Part shown: piece by piece, positions 32,118 to 32,490 of the stretch
Position numbering within the stretch: the first letter of the stretch is position 1
Layout of the letters: each line of letters begins with the position of its first letter
NCBI GenBank assembly: GCA_023247235.1
Contig: JAHFGW010000014.1
Span: 1-32,490, forward strand
DNA length: 32,490 nucleotides
Direction: 5' to 3'
Source: Candidatus Omnitrophota bacterium
Lineage (GTDB): Bacteria > Omnitrophota > Gorgyraeia > Aquiviventales > Aquiviventaceae
Position numbers and translations under genes: made by a program
Notes under the pieces: generated by a model
Told to the model about the DNA's origin: nothing
Databases searched by the model: none
Seen by the model: only the letters and a program-made list of their open reading frames with translations

Positions 32118-32490
32118 TATTCGCCTTTCCCTTCTTGCTGCACGCGCCATCGCAAATACGCTTCAATGAAGGGGTCGAGTTTGCCGTCCAGGACGGCTTG
32201 GGCATTGCCGGTCTCGTGCTCGGTGCGGTGATCCTTGACCATATTGTACGGGTGCAGGACGTACGAGCGGATTTGCGAGCCCCACTCGATCTTTTGCTTC
32301 GAGTGATACTCTTTAGCCTGCGCCTCGTCCCGCTTGCGCCGCTCCAGCTCCGCCAGGCGCGACGTGAGGACGCGCATGGCCTTGGCCTTGTTCTGCATCT
32401 GCGACCGCTCGTCCTGGCACTGCACGACCAAGCCGCTGGGAAGATGGGTGATCCGCACGGCCGAATCGGTGGTGTTGACCGACTGGCCTC
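32117..32490 (-). CDS. prfB: peptide chain release factor 2, C-terminal part
   Basis: Only the last 123 or so residues are in the window; the gene runs past position 32490. The frame at the edge reads [20 protein letters not shown], so the GGQ peptidyl-tRNA hydrolysis motif is cut by the window end. It continues with [42 protein letters not shown] and [13 protein letters not shown]. The HETGN segment and C-terminal DPFIEAYL are RF2-type. The internal GTG at 32458 is not a start. The tripeptide recognition motif and any programmed frameshift lie outside the window. The stop overlaps the next ATG. Confidence 0.93.
   Translation of the reverse strand, partial: GQSVNTTDSAVRITHLPSGLVVQCQDERSQMQNKAKAMRVLTSRLAELERRKRDEAQAKEYHSKQKIEWGSQIRSYVLHPYNMVKDHRTEHETGNAQAVLDGKLDPFIEAYLRWRVQQEGKGE

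Noticed and set aside
32456-32458. Start codon for a short protein at 32458
   Set aside because: This is an internal GTG of prfB; the frame continues to the window edge with RF2 sequence ([12 protein letters not shown]).

Overview
The window is a 32.5 kb, GC-rich, gene-dense bacterial chromosome segment. All 29 recognisable genes lie on the minus strand, so transcription runs from high to low coordinates. Most junctions overlap (ATGA, GTGA, TAATG, TGATG) or have gaps under 40 bases. No gap reaches 300 bases. No rRNA, tRNA, CRISPR array, integrase or transposase gene is visible.

The gene content is that of a diderm bacterium: lnt, lolC/lolD and an mlaE/mlaF/mlaD retrograde lipid system imply an outer membrane with lipoproteins. 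Several gene orders are instead familiar from Firmicutes: mcsA-mcsB-clpC, then radA-PIN/TRAM-ispD-ispF-cysE-cysS, then tmk-holB-metG. A diderm with this mixture suggests an uncultured lineage such as Omnitrophota or another PVC-type phylum. That placement is inferred from gene order only and is not firm.

Layout in transcription order. (a) 32490-31608: 3' part of prfB and a small secreted protein. (b) 31614-23092: secA, lnt, lysS, lolC, lolD (protein export, lipoprotein maturation and release). (c) 22979-22113: a branched-chain/D-amino-acid type aminotransferase. (d) 21961-17826: mcsA, mcsB, clpC (protein arginine phosphorylation and AAA+ unfolding). (e) 17746-15366: mlaE, mlaF, mlaD. (f) 15330-10740: radA, a membrane PIN/TRAM protein, ispD, ispF, cysE. 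(g) 10743-4944: cysS, tmk, holB, metG and a CPBP membrane protease. (h) 4847-43: thiL, tsaE, tsaB, a nickel/cobalt-type transporter and ilvB.

The unusual part is the DNA between and inside these housekeeping genes. It carries three classes of small inverted repeats. The first is built from 7-base tandem units in both arms: seven two-armed copies with at least four unit sequences, plus a one-armed copy in cysS. The second is REP-like: a palindromic core (GGGACATGTCC or GGTGCCTGGCACC types) joined to TTTTTCG and mirrored on the other side. The third is GC-only palindromes of the GCCCCGCCCC type. Several copies are translated: inside lysS, cysS, metG and secA (two sites), as the N-terminus of lolD and as the C-terminus of ispF. 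Three heptad copies supply the stop codon of the gene they follow (tsaE, holB, the aminotransferase gene). Two 81-base copies, one inside lysS and one just downstream of it, are identical, which points to recent duplication.
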